Positions 1-12,992 of a stretch of 64,000 nucleotides of DNA are shown here, piece after piece. The notes under the pieces were generated by a model, which saw only the letters and a program-made list of their open reading frames with translations, had not been told where the DNA came from and did not search any database. Within the stretch, counting starts at the first letter, position 1; each line of letters begins with the position of its first letter. The translations under genes and the position numbers were made by a program. The stretch comes from Balaenoptera acutorostrata (Eukaryota > Chordata > Mammalia > Artiodactyla > Balaenopteridae). The stretch lies in NCBI RefSeq assembly GCF_949987535.1, contig NC_080081.1, positions 36,186,428 through 36,250,427 on the forward strand. Direction: 5' to 3'.

Positions 1-844
1 TCTAACAGAGGTAGAATCTATATCAGAGGTTTAAGTGCTATGGGGATTAAGACACAAGAGAGCCAGAGCAACTACAGAAGGGCAGCTAGGGGCATGGGAA
101 AAGACCCCGGCCTCTTCTGTACAACCAGAGTAGATTTATACAAGAATAAGTATTAAATCAGATTGTATTTGTCTTATCTAGATAAGATAAAACCATGAAC
201 AAAGCCAAATATATATTTACTTTCCCAATTGTTACCGAACTGCTTTGCCAAGTTACTATTACAGCCAATATTTGAAGATAATCTATATTTATGAAGATTA
301 TAAATATAAAAAAATCAATAAAATCATTCAATAAAAATTATAGGTATAAAACTGCTAACTACCACGAGCAAAGGATAAACTATAAATATATAATTCATTT
401 TAAACTATTCATACCATGAATTTTTGAAATTAAGGTCCAAATTTATTTTTTAAACTGCCTTATTTAAATGTGTAGAAGACACTTTATAATATATATTCAA
501 AACATATCAGTTAATGTAACTTTTTAAAAGAGTTTTTAAAATGTCCCAAGTACATGGTCACTGGGCCAAGAATTGGAAAATCTAAATTTTCAGGTAGATA
601 ATCTGCTTGACAATGGCTAAATCACTCAGCCTTTCTGTATTTTTTTCTTATGAAATGATATTAATGACACATACATTTGAGGTGGCAAACCTGTCGTAAA
701 AATCCTAGAGAGGACATTTGTAAATCTTTGTAGCACACATGTACTATTCACTGAGTTTGTTTTAGTTATCCATTTTTTAAATTCCCACTGCAGATTTTTT
801 CCTTCTTAATTATAATAATTAACCTATATTTGGAATTTAATGTA
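1..844. other. Unassigned AT-rich non-coding DNA
   Basis: No open frame of coding quality, RNA gene or recognisable repeat is visible. The stretch is AT-rich with many short A and T runs. Confidence 0.6.
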
Positions 845-1040
845 TGTCAGGCTGTTTGAGAGCTTCATGTGTGTTATTTTCAGAAATTTAGTTATCTATT
901 ATTATCCTCATTTTTCCTACTATTATTTGCACTTTGTAGACAAGGGAACTGGTGCATGACCTTTAGGTAATTTTCCCATATTAGACGGGAAGTATGTGCC
1001 AAGGCAGGATTTGACCCCAACCTCTTTAACTATAATACTT
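845..1040 (-). repeat. MIR SINE, old fragment
   Basis: The block reads 'attattatcctcattttt' near 898, then a degraded 'acaagggaactg' and 'caaggcaggatttgacccc' near 1000-1018. This is the order of the MIR consensus read in reverse complement: the cat-ttt-acagatgagg-aaactg block, then the gccnggatt-gaaccc tRNA-like head. MIRs are ancient tRNA-derived SINEs mobilised by L2. The copy is strongly diverged, and the ends are approximate. Confidence 0.6.
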
Positions 1041-1824
1041 GAATATGGAATCATTGTGCCCTAGGGCTTCCCAGGATTCTGCACCTGTAATATCCATATT
1101 TTTATTGAATTAAATAGAATTAAGTATAAACTCATTTTTTGCAATGGAATTTGATAACATTTAGGTTAAAGCTCTTCAAATGATTTGTTGAGTAATTTTA
1201 ATTATTTTATATAAGGTTTTTCAAATTATAAAAGGGATAAATTGTTATTTCAATACTTGACAACCTAATAACAAGTCGAATAATGACAGAGCTAACCACT
1301 CATCTCTGGTCCAACTTATCTTACCTGGCAGTACCTCATGATTTTAGCCTGAGTGTATCCTTGCTAATGCAAATATATACAATCATGATATTCATCAGTT
1401 GGGTATTTGTTATTTTTTATTTCTCATTTTATTGAGATAAAACCACTATTTATACAATCTGCTTTGTTAAATACCCTTTAGAGGCAATAGATTTATATCT
1501 AAATTTATTTTCCTCAGATTCCTTCATTTAGACACATAGTTGTATAAATGTTAACTATTATTTATATTATTTACATAATATTTCTGGATTTATACACACA
1601 TATACAATTATACATTGAAAGTATCATATCATGCATATTTTCTTTCAAAAGGCACTTTTTCCCTCTGTAATTGCCATTTATTCAAACTTTTTTGTTCTCA
1701 AAATGCATTACAACCCACATTAGCACTAAGTGTACCCTCCTTCCACTTTTTAGTCATTTTTCTTATATGGGTATTTTGTATGTATACATTTTTGTAATAC
1801 CTTTAAACATATATTGACATAAAC
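1041..1824. other. Unassigned AT-rich DNA with a possible L1M trace
   Basis: No gene is seen. Around 1418-1480, 'ttttattgagataaaacc' resembles the reverse complement of an old L1M 3' UTR segment. The rest is unassigned. The 60-residue frame at 1615-1797 has no features and is not supported as a gene. Confidence 0.4.
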
Positions 1825-2345
1825 AGAGTCACATACATATATATTAAAGCAGAATGTTATTGGTCATTAATTACATTCTAGATATAAAATATACATGGCA
1901 CAAAATTATTATCTTATTTTTTTCCAGCTTAATAATATATCATAAAAAATCCTTTGAAGTTAATTGGTATATTTCTACTAATTCTTTTTAATGGTTGCAT
2001 AATATCCCATTGGGTAGATGTACTGTACTTTTTCAATCTTTCTTCTATAGATGGATTTACCGGGATCCCAAAGAAATAGTGTTGCAATAAATACATTTTA
2101 TTTACATCCTTAGATATTTGTATTTTTTAAATTCTTTGTGATAAATCCCCAAGTGCAAGACTGCTGGGAAAGAAGATAGGTATGTGTGTCTTATTTTTAA
2201 GTGACCTTGACAGATTGCCTTGCAGAAATGCCACAAGTTACCTAGCCATCAGCAATGCGTAAGGCACTTTATCTTGACTCTCCAACAACAGTAAGACATT
2301 TTATACTTTAAAATTTTTCCAGGTCGGAATTTTACTAAGATCTGC
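1825..2345 (-). mobile_element. Old L1M 3'-end fragment
   Basis: Read on the + strand, the block contains 'ggttgcataatatcccatt' (1993-2011), a diverged 'ataaatccccaagtgcaagactgctgggaaa', then a cca-cc-agc-aatg-like run near 2250. These are diverged forms of the L1 3' UTR in reverse complement (gctgcatagtattccatt, then aaattgctgggtcaaagg, then ccaccagcaatg). The block is a pre-cetacean L1 remnant with no coding capacity. Ends are approximate. Confidence 0.6.
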
Positions 2346-2507
2346 CAAGATTTGTGTCTTTTTCTCATCAATTTCTTCTAGCATGAGATGAACACTTTCA
2401 ACCTGCAGACTCGTCTTTCTTCAGCTCCAGGGTACCTCATTTTCTTCTACTATTTGCAGAGTATTTGTCTCTTTGTAATCTATTTCCTTGTCTACTGATG
2501 GAATTGC

Positions 2508-2508
2508 T

Positions 2509-2563
<55 letters not shown>
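2508..2563. repeat. (TA)n(TG)n microsatellite
   Basis: A short TATATATA run leads directly into about 22 uninterrupted TG dinucleotides (2519-2562). It is a perfect tract and so likely length-polymorphic. Confidence 0.97.
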
Positions 2564-2565
<2 letters not shown>

Positions 2566-3124
2566 AGCCTTTCGGTTTATCACTTACCTTTTCAAATGTC
2601 ACGGTTTTCATTTTTTCTGTGACTGTAAATATTTTTACCACTTTTTTCTCCTGCCCACTAATTTAAGTCTTGCTAGTGAACCATTTTAGTGCACTGATCT
2701 TAAATATTATGAGTGCTTTTTTCTTCATTTGTTCAAGTTCTCCCCTGGAGAAGGCACCGGGGACTCCATTTTCTTAGAGATCTCTTCTAATTCTTATTCT
2801 TCTTGAACTCTCTAGCTACAGGATCCTATTGCAATGTTATGATTTACTTTATGAAAGTGTTAAAGTATATTGAAAATTATAAAGTCAAATACAATGACTA
2901 ACTGCACCAAAATTACACAGTTTCAAGTATTTGTCATGTTTATTTCAGATCTTGGTTTTCTTTTTAAAAATAGAATACATATTCTACCATGTGTACTTGT
3001 TCCCAGTCTAAGCATCATCTTTTGTCCTAAAGCACCAGTAAAAACATTTCTAAATTTGATGTTTATCATTTATATATGTTGTGGAATAATTTTATTAAAC
3101 AACTACTGATCATAAACAGTATAC
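2564..3124. other. Unassigned DNA
   Basis: A hydrophobic 79-codon frame at 2870-3109 has no domain, no splice context and no conserved motif I can name. I treat it as chance. Nothing else is recognised. Confidence 0.5.
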
Positions 3125-3685
3125 TGTCTTGTTTGGCTTATTTTTTTATCGTGTGTGTGTATTTGCAAATGTGAGTGTATTATCACACGGTACACATCAT
3201 AGCCAAACATTTTTTGGAAGGTGAGATTTATATATGTTAATGCATGTCATTCCACTTTCAGTAATTTCAACCTTTTCACCATAATACTGTACAAATTTAG
3301 ATTGCTTCCAACATATGCTAATATAAATGTATTTGTAATGAACGTTTTCTAAATGTTTCCTTAGGTGCATCTATGAGAGATTCACCAGGAGATTATTCCT
3401 AAAAGGGCAATTGTTGGATTATAGAATATGGACAATTTCAACTTTATTAGATATCGCTGGCCAAATTGCACTATAAAGTAGTTATACCAAAATATACTCT
3501 GACCAGCAGTGTGTGAGAATGCCTACTGTTCCATCTCACTGACAGCAATTCTTGTTTCCAGACAAATTGTTGCAAGTCTGATATTTGTAAAATGTTATTA
3601 CATATGAATTTCAATTGGGATTTTTCTGATTACTAGTGAGCTTGAGCATGTCTTCCTATGACTTATGACTATTTGGGTAGTTTTA
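3125..3685 (-). mobile_element. Old L1M 3'-end fragment
   Basis: In + strand order the block reads 'agattgcttccaaca' (3300), 'gtatttgtaatgaacg' (3329), 'gggcaattgttggatta' (3405), 'tggccaaattgcact' (3458) and 'accagcagtgtgtgagaatgcc' (3503). This is the order of the reverse complement of an ancient L1 3' UTR, with gctgggtca and accagcaatgtatgagagtgcc as the recognisable counterparts. It is strongly diverged, and no coding potential remains. Confidence 0.75.
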
Positions 3686-5014
3686 TCCTTTGTAAATCCC
3701 TCATGCAATTCAATTTACATATATGTGTGTGTTGAAGTATCTATATTTCAATTTGTGAAAATATATATCTCTGTTACCATAACTTTATTCGCTTTTGACA
3801 GATTTTTTTTATCTTTCTACAATGTTTTTCTCTCATATTTTAGATGTGTACATTATAAACAATTGTTTATACAATAGGACAATCAATATTTTAACATGTT
3901 GCTTGTGAATAATTTGTTGTTGCTTGTGAATATGGTACTCCTTAGTTATTCATACTTACAACTTCAGGTCCTCTAAATAAAGTCAGAGCCAATCTGGTTT
4001 CAGATAAGTTGCTTATGACTACGTTTTTCAGTCCCATGTTTACTACCAGCCCATGATAGTTACTTTTTTTTAAACTTCACTTATTTATTTAAAATAATAT
4101 TTATGATAACTTATCTTCCATTGTACACATTTTTAGTGGGGATTTTTTTTCCTTTTTAAAATTCTCTATATTACCAGGATCAGGAGTGTATTACTTGTTG
4201 ATGTGAGTCCGTAGGAGTTCAGGATCACCTGCTAGGGGACCCAGAAAACACTTCAGATATAGTCTAAGCCCACTGGTCATTTATTTCAGCGGGAAAGCTG
4301 TCAGTTCTTTATGAAGATACAGGAGAAGGTGTACTTACTCACCAATCTCTTAAATTTCTCATCTGTTTGGGGTATTTGTTTTGGTCTTTGAGGTTCAAAG
4401 GGACTTGGTCCACGCATATATGTTTCCATTTATCTTTCTTGGATCGGGGATCAGAATAAGCCAAAATCTTTCTAAGATATGTTGTTAAAATACCTGCCCC
4501 AGGAATTCCCCAAGCAGGATACCAGATTCCTGTTTTATGTGGAAGAAAGACAGACAACAACATTCTAGTTATCTCTTTCCATCCCTTATTTATTCCCTGG
4601 AAATCATGCCTACTTGACTTAAAGGAACCGGATGGATTAAACTGCCGTCATCATAGAAATCTCTATAAGCCTTCATTTTAATGTGGCATAGTAGACATGT
4701 GAGAATTGTTTTACAAATTATATGAATTGTGACATGAGATATTAATTGAATTGTTGTTTTCTCAACTATTATAAAACATATGTAAAAGGTACTATGGTAC
4801 GCATGACAATTGAAATTTAAAATTCCCTAAGTAACTGTACAGAATACAATAACATGGTAAAAATAAGTTTTGATCCTTTGATGTGAGTGAGAATTAAGTG
4901 ATCAGGACTCAAACAAATACCTAAAGAGTCAGAATTGGGATTTGATTAAAATGAAAGTTCGAGTAATTTACAACGTGGTTGGGAAAATTCAGCTTTACCC
5001 AAGTTTGCACAAGC
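3686..5014. other. Unassigned DNA
   Basis: No gene is recognised. The less AT-rich part at 4195-4560 carries a 74-codon frame on the - strand with no identifiable domain. It may belong to an old repeat that I cannot name. Confidence 0.45.
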
Positions 5015-5238
5015 ACAAGCTACAATGCAGCATGACTTTTGAACCCCTTGAGTTTAAATCTTGGCTTGTGACATTGAGAACCCAAGAAAATAACATTCCC
5101 AACCCTAGTATACTGTATGTAAAGTGAGTATAATAGTACGTACTTGCCCTGTCAAAGGCACTATTTATCTAACACCACATAGAGCATAGTGTCTGACCTC
5201 TGCTAAGAATTCAATAAATGATAGCTAACTCAACCCTG
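5015..5238 (+). repeat. MIR SINE, near full length
   Basis: In order: 'gacttttgaaccccttgag', 'aaatcttggcttgtgacattg', 'gtaaagtgagtataatagta', then 'acatagagcatagtgtctg' and 'aattcaataaatgatagct'. This follows the MIR consensus from the tRNA-like head through the 'gtaaaatggggataataata' core to the 'tcaataaatgttagct' tail. Confidence 0.8.
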
Positions 5239-7620
5239 AATCATCAATAAAAATTTAATCTTAAAAATTATTTTTCAAATGTAAAAGTTATTTTTATACA
5301 CTTTTGATTTGAAAAAAATATAAAACTGTGATTTAATGCAGTACACTTTTAGCAACTTAAAATAAGTTTATCTTATTCTTCCTCTCATTTGTGGTACTAT
5401 ATGCAAGGGAATAAGATGTAAACAATATATATCCCATATATACAATTATTCCCATGAAATTAAACATAACAAACATGTGAGCAAATGATGATAAATAGAT
5501 TTAACTCTTACTAAAAAATATTGGCAGATTATCACAAATGAAGACATTTTAAGGAAAGTGTAACAGTTAAAATAATCAAATAATACTTCTATTTCATATC
5601 ATCCTTAGTACATTGTACATGAAAAAGAAAGATCCTAGGGAAGTCCCTGTTGTAGTATAAAAAAGAATAAGAGAAATAAAATTGTTTACTGTGAATACTA
5701 AAGTCTCACAAATATTGGCTTCAACTCCATTCACTGCATGCACTAATTAGTTTTTATGTCTGTGTTACAGAAAGAAAGAATTTTTCCTGTTAAATTAACA
5801 TAAAACTTTTATTTCATGTGTTCATAAAAACTATTGAAAAACCTCTTTTTCCTGTATTATCCACCTTATTAGGTTTATTTTATACAATACGATATACTCC
5901 TGAATAGAACTTAATAATTTACGGATCGTTTACCAAATCACCTGGGCTTCAAAAAGTTAAAACATTTTTGCCTAAGTTTTAATGGGAAATAATATGAACT
6001 TTTGAAAATGTATCTAGAGAATCCAACCAGAAATAAAAGAGTAAGTAAATAACTGCATACAGAAAATTGTGCTAACAAAGGGAGCATTAACTCTAACCTC
6101 CAAATGTAGGCATCTACTTTTCTTCACTTCTTCTTAAAATTCAGGTAAACTTTAAACATTTACTTAAATAAAAATGATTATTATTCTAATATTAACAACT
6201 CATTCTAACTATTTTGACAAATATCCATTCAGAAATGATTATTTGTCATAGTTACAAATAAAGTTTTCATTTATTTAAGTTTTTGAAATCAACATTGAAT
6301 ATATTTTATAGGCATTGAAAATGCTCTGATTTGCACTTGAATAAGATTCCCCTAATGGAAAACTCATGCTTTATTTTTATCATACTTCATGCTATCTAAC
6401 AGTGGTGGGGACATGGAAGACATACAGAATGACACATGGAGAAATGATACAAGTACTTTAAAAAACTTTCAAACACGTAACTGAAATATTTAAATAAATG
6501 ATGCAAGATGAGAGAGGATGATGCTTGGCAGCTAGAAATGTATGAAATAATGAAGAAAATCATTACCACAAAGAGAAGTTTAAAAATCAAGATAAATAGC
6601 ATGCCTGAGTAATGTGTTGTCTTGTTATTGTGTATTTTCTTATCTGGTAAGCACTAATTTGGCAAATGGGCTCTCATTGTTGATGATTCATTTTGTGACA
6701 GAACCATAAATTGAACCACAGACCTTAGCAGCATAAATAAGGACTAAGTTCTCTTCAACAGAGTCATAAATATTTAACATATATTTACTGCTGGCTTCAC
6801 AAATGAACACTGATTGGTAATTAAATAAGAATACAAGAAGAAAAGAATAAAAGGTAACACTGATACAGTTTTTGAGCCAAATGGAATAAAATGTATATTG
6901 TAAAAATGTTGTTACACTCCAAAACATTAAACTAAACCAATTATATCTTAAAGTAACCCCTGATAATTTCTCTCTTATTTATTTATTTATTTTTACTATA
7001 GAAGCTCCATGAAACCTTTTCATTTAAAAAAGGATTTGAAATTTCTAGAACAGACTGACATTTTAAAAAGATCCAGAAAACTACAGAATGAGGAAAAGAA
7101 AAAGAAATGAAAAGAGAACATTGACTGGAACTGTAATGACACCTATGGTATAGTAACACACCTACATTTATTTTTCATAGAATAAAATGGTTCATTAGCA
7201 AAAAAAAAAAAAAAAAGAAAAGAAAAGAGAACAAACGTAAGCAGGAGGAAGAAAGTACATTTAAGGATAAGGCAAAACATTGAAGGAATGCAATTGTTGC
7301 AGGATTAATGTATAATACTTGTATAAAGGATACAAATTTCTTTGATAATGTTAGAAAAAGCAAAATTGAGCTTGTTCATAATGATTTACCTAAAGAAAGT
7401 GAAACAATTAGGAAAAATAGTCAGTAGGTTCCAAATTGGTTAATAAAGTACCTCAGTTAAGAAAGCAGTTGTACATCATCCTATCTTAACACTATGAAAT
7501 ATGGTTACACCAAAGTTAAAATAACTAGATATGTAAATTAATAATATGTTATATATAAAGTTTTTAAGATTCTAGCATACATCAGGTAATGGACGTTTAA
7601 GATAAAATGTATCTTTCTTT
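5239..7620. other. Unassigned AT-rich DNA
   Basis: No gene or confidently recognised repeat is seen over about 2.4 kb. Frames of 62-79 codons on the - strand (6396-6602, 6688-6927, 7175-7363) are hydrophobic, as expected from AT-rich DNA. They share no motifs and lack start context. An A-run lies at 7200-7216. Confidence 0.5.
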
Positions 7621-7740
7621 TCTTTATTTATTTGGCTGTACCGTGTGGCTTGTGGGATCTTAATTCCCCGACCAGGGATCAGACCTGGGCCCTGGCAGCA
7701 AAAGCACCGAGTCCTAACCACTGTACCACCAGGAAATTCC
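7621..7740 (-). mobile_element. CHR-type tRNA-derived SINE
   Basis: In reverse complement the element starts 'gggaatttcctggtggta', continues 'cagtggttaggactcggtg', carries a degenerate pol III B box GGTCTGATCCC (+ strand 7675-7685), and ends in a (AAATA)n-like tail. This layout matches the tRNA-Glu-derived CHR SINEs of cetaceans and hippos. It depends on L1 machinery for mobility. No clear target-site duplication is visible. Confidence 0.85.
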
Positions 7741-9129
7741 CATATTTTTTTTCAAATTTTAAATTCACAAAATCTATCTATATACGTTTTTTGTTAATTT
7801 TGAAAGTTTTATTACTATCCATTAATAATAAAAGGGGGCTTTGATTGCGATTTCAGAACATTTGTATTCCAAGGGAGTCTATTTTAAAAACCACTGATAT
7901 AAATTATAATCCTGCAAATCTAAAAGTTCTTAAATAACAAATTGCCAACATTTTCTTATAAATCTGGGAAAGAATACAAATTACTCATATAAAATTATTA
8001 ATATCATTCTTTCTCATACTTTTAAAAATTATACTTTATCAGATTTTATCCAAAATAGTTAGAATTTGATTGTATGTTTACTGGGCCTACAGTAAAACTA
8101 AGAAACACCTGGTCAGGCAAGACTTAAAAGGACATTAATTACCTCCTTGTAGAAGGAACTTAAATTTTAAAATATTATTTTCTTATATGCAGTCATTATT
8201 CTTTCACTCTTTCATTTCCTTGCTTTCATATTCTAGCCCTCACTTCCCTTTGCAACACATATGTACATATACACACAAATCCATACTTTTACTTTCACTA
8301 AAACATAGTTCTCTTTTGAAAGCCATGGAGGATCACACAACTATTAGAGTTAAACTGAATCTTACCAGGGCTGCATTCCACCCTTGACCCAGCTCAATTC
8401 CTGTTTTATTAAGGTGAGTAGGCGTTACATTCTCTGAAAGCAGGGGGATAATTGGATCCTCACTGGAGAAAGATAATAACATGAAGAGCCTCCTAAAATC
8501 AGAGATAATGGGAAAAACTCTTAAAGTAGTCAGAGAAAAGTAACCTATTACTTTAAAAGAGCTACAAAAGAGATTGCCAGCTCACTTTTCCATAATGCCC
8601 TGTAAAATCCGTTTTTTGTATTATATTTGAATTTTGTACCAGCTTTATTGAAATGCAAAAAGCATGTGAATGTTGTTGACAATGCATTTTTTTTTTTTTT
8701 TTGCTATTAAACTGATTATAAAACAAGAGAAGATTTACTTTAGGTAAAATAAAAATGTATTATAAATCTTTGCCATTTGCCTCTCCTGATTAACCACCTA
8801 CATCTGTTCAACTCATCTTTTTGATTTATTAAGAATCTACCATTGCTCAAAAGATAAACTCTTCAGGTTAACACTCCATGTTTTCTGTCTTCACAGAAAT
8901 CATGGCTTTATAACTGAATATATGTTTCTAGGTACCTGAGTTTTCCTAATCATTTAAGTGAATATAATTTATAACTATCCTTGGGAAATTTGTATTTTTA
9001 GTGTGTATCATACTACATAGAAACCATATATATTCAGTCGTATTGAATTATTTTGTTTAAAAATCCAACCAAAACACATGCATATGTGTGTATGAGCACA
9101 TGCACACAGACACACATGAAAGGCAGAAG
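7741..9129. other. Unassigned AT-rich DNA
   Basis: No gene, RNA or recognised repeat. A T-run lies at 8686-8702. Frames at 7632-7844 and 8187-8387 are chance; the first runs through the SINE. Confidence 0.5.
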
Positions 9130-9265
9130 AAGCACTGAATCAAGAGTCAGAAGAACAAAGTTCTATTTCTCACTCTGCCTCTAAATCTCTTCATGACATA
9201 GTAGATGGAGAAGCATCTGATTTGCTTTCCCTGGAATTTGTTTCTTTCAAATATTACAGAGGAAG
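9130..9265 (+). repeat. Possible MIR fragment (5' half)
   Basis: 'agcactgaatcaagagtcagaag' is followed by 'ttctatttctcactctgcc' and 'cttcatgacatag'. This resembles the MIR head (gagtcag, gacctgggttc, ctctgccactta, tgtgacctt). The match is short and diverged. Confidence 0.4.
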
Positions 9266-11058
9266 GAGGAGTTGACCGTTAATGTTTATTTGGTTTCGTT
9301 TAGTTTTGTTTTCCAGCTCATGTGGGCTATTTTTAGCAGACTACAAATTCAAAAGCTAAGATATAATAGGAGTGTTTTGTGTTGAAATAGGTAATATCAG
9401 TAATCAATGCATTTTTAGAAAAGTTCAGTTTACTTCCTCCTATGTATTTAACTGGAAGAACAAAGGGCAATACATTGCCTCCTTAAAAATGCACAAGGAT
9501 GTAGAAAGATTTATTAAAGACTATTTCTAATGAAAATTGCAGTGGATCAAATTCCATTAGAGTTTTAGTTTGATTTTTATCTAAGGTGACAATGAGCTGA
9601 TCTTATGATCTCATCGCTGGAGAAGCTAGGCTGGAGAAAACCTCAAGGTCATTCCTTTCAAGTAAGATATGTGATAACACTGTTTCCTGATGAAGAAGAA
9701 TGAGCAACTGTGAACTTTTTTGGTGTATACTTCCTTGCACCACAGTAAGACATAATGTGAAAGTAGTCATATAGATATAATTTATGCATGTGTTAATAAT
9801 GATTAGCCTTTTTCATGCTTTAACCTTGAGCTATAACTAAGATATTTCAAACATAATTTTGCTGGGAAATAGGCATATAAATTACAATTTTAAAGTGAGT
9901 TCCTAAACTCTTGTATTATTTATGCCACTTCTGAAATAATGTTTTCTTACGCAATTTATAACACAGATAAAAATATATTTTTTAATTTATGTTTCTTTAG
10001 AATTTACATTTTATTAAAGCTTGTGTCATAAGTTGGCAGAATTGACTGTGCTTGTGTGACATTTGGATGACTCCAGAAAATATGTCCTGCACCCAAATAC
10101 GCCCCTTTTATCTGCTTATTGAATATCTTTCACTCTGCAATTAGGGAGAAATGTTAAAATATGTTAGTGGAAGAGATGGCACCCTGCCTAAAAGTCAGGT
10201 TTTCTAATACATAATTATCAATATTAAAATTGGGGAAGCAAAGGTTTGTAAAGTCTATAATCAACAGTATTATATTGTTTGCTCTCTTACTCCCTCTCAG
10301 TTCTGTCTCTAACCCCTCTTCTTCTATATGTCTTCTTTCCTTTTTCCTTTTTCTTTATTTTTTATATTTCTCTGTAACCACTCTATTCCTCTTCACTAGT
10401 TAGTATCAAATATCCTAATTTTGAATGCCCAAATAACAATTTAAAGTTACTATCAACTCCTCCAGACAAAGACCAACAGGCATGCACTTGTAGTTGGACA
10501 TGTTGGGTCTGATGATTGTTACAAGAGTAAGTAGACACACCATGAGGAATCTCAGTATGAAGGTGTTAGAAAAAACCTATCAGAGAACTTGAGCTTATGT
10601 TAGGTCAATTTAAGGTGAGTTTAAAGAAGTGGGATTGTGCTTTAATTGCATGCTTTCAGAGAGCAGAAGTAATTGATTCTTACTAGTCTCATCTAGATGG
10701 AAAGAAGACTGGACAGAAGCAAAACAGTAATTAGTAAAGAAGCATCAGTTACTTCATTAGCTAGGATAGGGGTATGTCTGGTCATTTTGTGGTTTAGACA
10801 TTATTCATATTTTGTTGGTTTACTCAAGATTACCAAGTGGTCTTGTTTTCTTTGACTCTGTCATGGTCACATAATGATATCATCTGATGTCGATATTCTG
10901 TGAAATTGCTTATTTTTGACTGAAGAACACCATAGTCCAGCTGAGAGTACCAGACCAGCTCCTAGCTTTCAAGGGATGTTTTTCTCTTTATCTTTACCAA
11001 GTTGTGAATCTCAAGCAGTCCTTCCCTCCTGACAGTCAACTGATTAAACTCCTGTACT
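9266..11058. other. Unassigned DNA
   Basis: No gene or recognised repeat over 1.8 kb. Several parts, for example 10,020-10,150, are less AT-rich and non-repetitive in appearance. They could hold ordinary unique non-coding sequence. Confidence 0.5.
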
Positions 11059-11285
11059 CTTGAACCAGACTGCTGGGTTTGGTGGACTATTGAATCTGTC
11101 ATTTACAAATCATATTGTAGAATACTTAATTAATTATCTGTACTTTATCTCCTTCCACTGAAAACTGGACATAATAGTCTCTCCCTCATAGTAAGGGTTA
11201 AATTGGTTAATACATGTGAAAAAGTGTTTAGAATAGTGCTTCACATAGAGTCATGCTATGAAAATGATAGCTAGTATTATTTCAT
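11059..11285 (+). repeat. MIR SINE, near full length
   Basis: 'cttgaaccagactgctgggttt' leads to 'aaaactggacataatagtc', 'gggttaaattggttaata', 'catgtgaaaaagtgtttag', 'gtgcttcacatagag' and 'gatagctagtattatt'. This follows the MIR consensus in order along almost its full length. Confidence 0.8.
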
Positions 11286-12188
11286 CAGTTTTCCTCTCCA
11301 CAGGCAAGTACTGACACTCCCAAAGTAATGTTCATATCATAGTTAAATCCTTTGTGCTAACACTATTATCTCTACCAGCTGTTTGTGCACCCTGTCCCAG
11401 ATGCTTCAAAGCCCTCAAGTAATAGTTTAGATCTATCTGTGTCCTGGATCCTGCAGGCGGCTCTCTTTCCTCACAGATTCACCACTTCCCTGAACTCTGT
11501 CATCTCCTTAACAGTGGTCACTATCTTGACCCACAATGGCTGGCAGGCATCTACAACTGAGGACAAGTGTCAATAACTCCCACCAATCACACATGGGTCC
11601 CATCGTTCCTCCATAATCGCTAACATTTTCCTTTTACTGATTGGAATGTTAGTACACTATGTGAAATTTACATTATAGAGTTAGAACAGTTCAGGACTGC
11701 TCTAAAAGTAAGAAGTAGATATTTATCTTACATTTATGGCAGGATAATTTTGGAGGATATTCATTTTGCAACAGCTTATGTATTTTTTTCTTGGTTTTCT
11801 TTTGCTAGGTTGAGAAGCTTTGTAATTTCCTACTTTGGTGGCATTAGTAAAGTGAGAAGCAGCTGCAACATTTGGTTAAAAACTCTTCCCCTCTATGGTT
11901 AAAACCTAAACTGACTGATTTGATTATGCAGGTGCTGGTGTGGAGGAAAAGAAGATGAAGAGTACCCCTGATGCACTTCATAATGCAGAGGAATGGTCTC
12001 ATGAAGTGAGAGACAGATAAATATCTGTTGATTCTTTGACCAATGGGAACACATAACAATATTCTAGGAAAGTGTGCCAAGGAGGTGGTATGTACCATCT
12101 TTAACAAAGATTCTTGGGTACCACACACAACATGGAAGAAGAAGCAGAATTTTTAGACCTAAAAGGACTGAGACAAAGGGCATTTCAG
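11286..12188. other. Unassigned DNA
   Basis: No gene is recognised. A 63-codon frame (11385-11576, +) and a 94-codon frame (11844-12128, -) lie here. Neither shows a domain or splice signals that would make it an exon. Confidence 0.5.
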
Positions 12189-12353
12189 TCATAAGCACTA
12201 GAATTTAAGCCACTAAAGTGTAAGCCCCATTTGGGTAGGCCCTTCACTTTCTTGTTGAGTGAGCATTATATGCTCAAAAGGAAAACAGTTCCCAGAACTT
12301 CTTCTAGTAAATATTAGATAAATGTTTAAGTCAATAAATTAATGAATGATTGA
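12189..12353 (+). repeat. L2 LINE 3'-end fragment
   Basis: 'aagtgtaagccccatttg' is followed by 'ttcactttcttgttgag' and a tail 'gataaatgtttaagtc' with 'ttaatgaatgattga'. These are diverged counterparts of the L2 3' end (tgtaagctccatgagggcagg, then caataaatatttgttgaatgaatga). Confidence 0.65.
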
Positions 12354-12448
12354 TCAGATCTCCAGAACTTTTGTACAGATTGACCGGAGGTAGGCGAGAG
12401 CACTTGTAGAATGGCAGGATGACTATCCAATTAGGAATCTGGTTCATT

Positions 12449-12450
<2 letters not shown>

Positions 12451-12493
<43 letters not shown>
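12451..12493. repeat. (CA)n microsatellite
   Basis: About 21 uninterrupted CA units. A second impure GT-rich tract follows at 12,559-12,583. Confidence 0.97.
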
Positions 12494-12496
<3 letters not shown>

Positions 12497-12558
12497 AGAA
12501 ATTCATTATTTCATGGCTGCCTTGGAATCAGGGTTAGAAACCAATCCACCAGAGAATT

Positions 12559-12583
12559 GTGTGTGTGTATGTGTGTGTATGTG
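12559..12583. repeat. Short impure (GT)n tract
   Basis: GTGTGTGTATGTGTGTGTATGTG-type run. The frames read through it (12419-12601 and 12513-12776) encode low-complexity His-Thr or Val-Cys peptides and are not genes. Confidence 0.9.
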
Positions 12584-12839
12584 TTCTCCCCAGAACAATA
12601 ACAACAAAATGATGCACGTATTAAAATCCTCCCTGATTTTAAATTATATATCCCCAAACAAAACGACAATAACAGCTACAGCACTGGTACTATTACAATT
12701 TCAACTCTCAGTGCATTTTACTACAGTTGTATTCTTTGCTGTAAGTTATAATGTACAGTCATTAACTCTGTCATAAAGATAAGGTCTATTTCTTCTTTAT
12801 AATTTTAGGTTGTGACAGGCTGACTAATGGCATTTTCCT

Positions 12840-12992
12840 GATTAGGTAATGCTTTCTTACACCTCTGTGCCTTTGCACATGCTGCTCCCTAAGCTTAAAT
12901 GCCTTCTTGCCATCTGTACCTGGCTAACTTCCAATTCACAGTTCATGATTTTGCTTAGGCATTCTATACTCCAAGAAGCTTTTCTTAAAAAA
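12840..12992 (+). repeat. L2 LINE fragment
   Basis: 'cctctgtgcctttgcacatg' then 'ctgctccctaag', 'tgccttcttgcc', 'tggctaacttcca' and 'tccaagaagcttttctta'. This matches the L2 sequence in order (cctttgcacatgctgttccctctgcc, ggctaactcc, ccaggaagccttccctga). Identity at the first block is high for so old an element. Confidence 0.85.

Noticed and set aside
1060..1090. 'gggcttcccaggattctgc' as the head of a ruminant Bov-tA SINE
   Set aside because: Only about 11 bases agree and no body, B box or tail follows.
12419..12776. Frames through the CA and GT tracts
   Set aside because: Translation of microsatellites; His-Thr and Val-Cys runs only.
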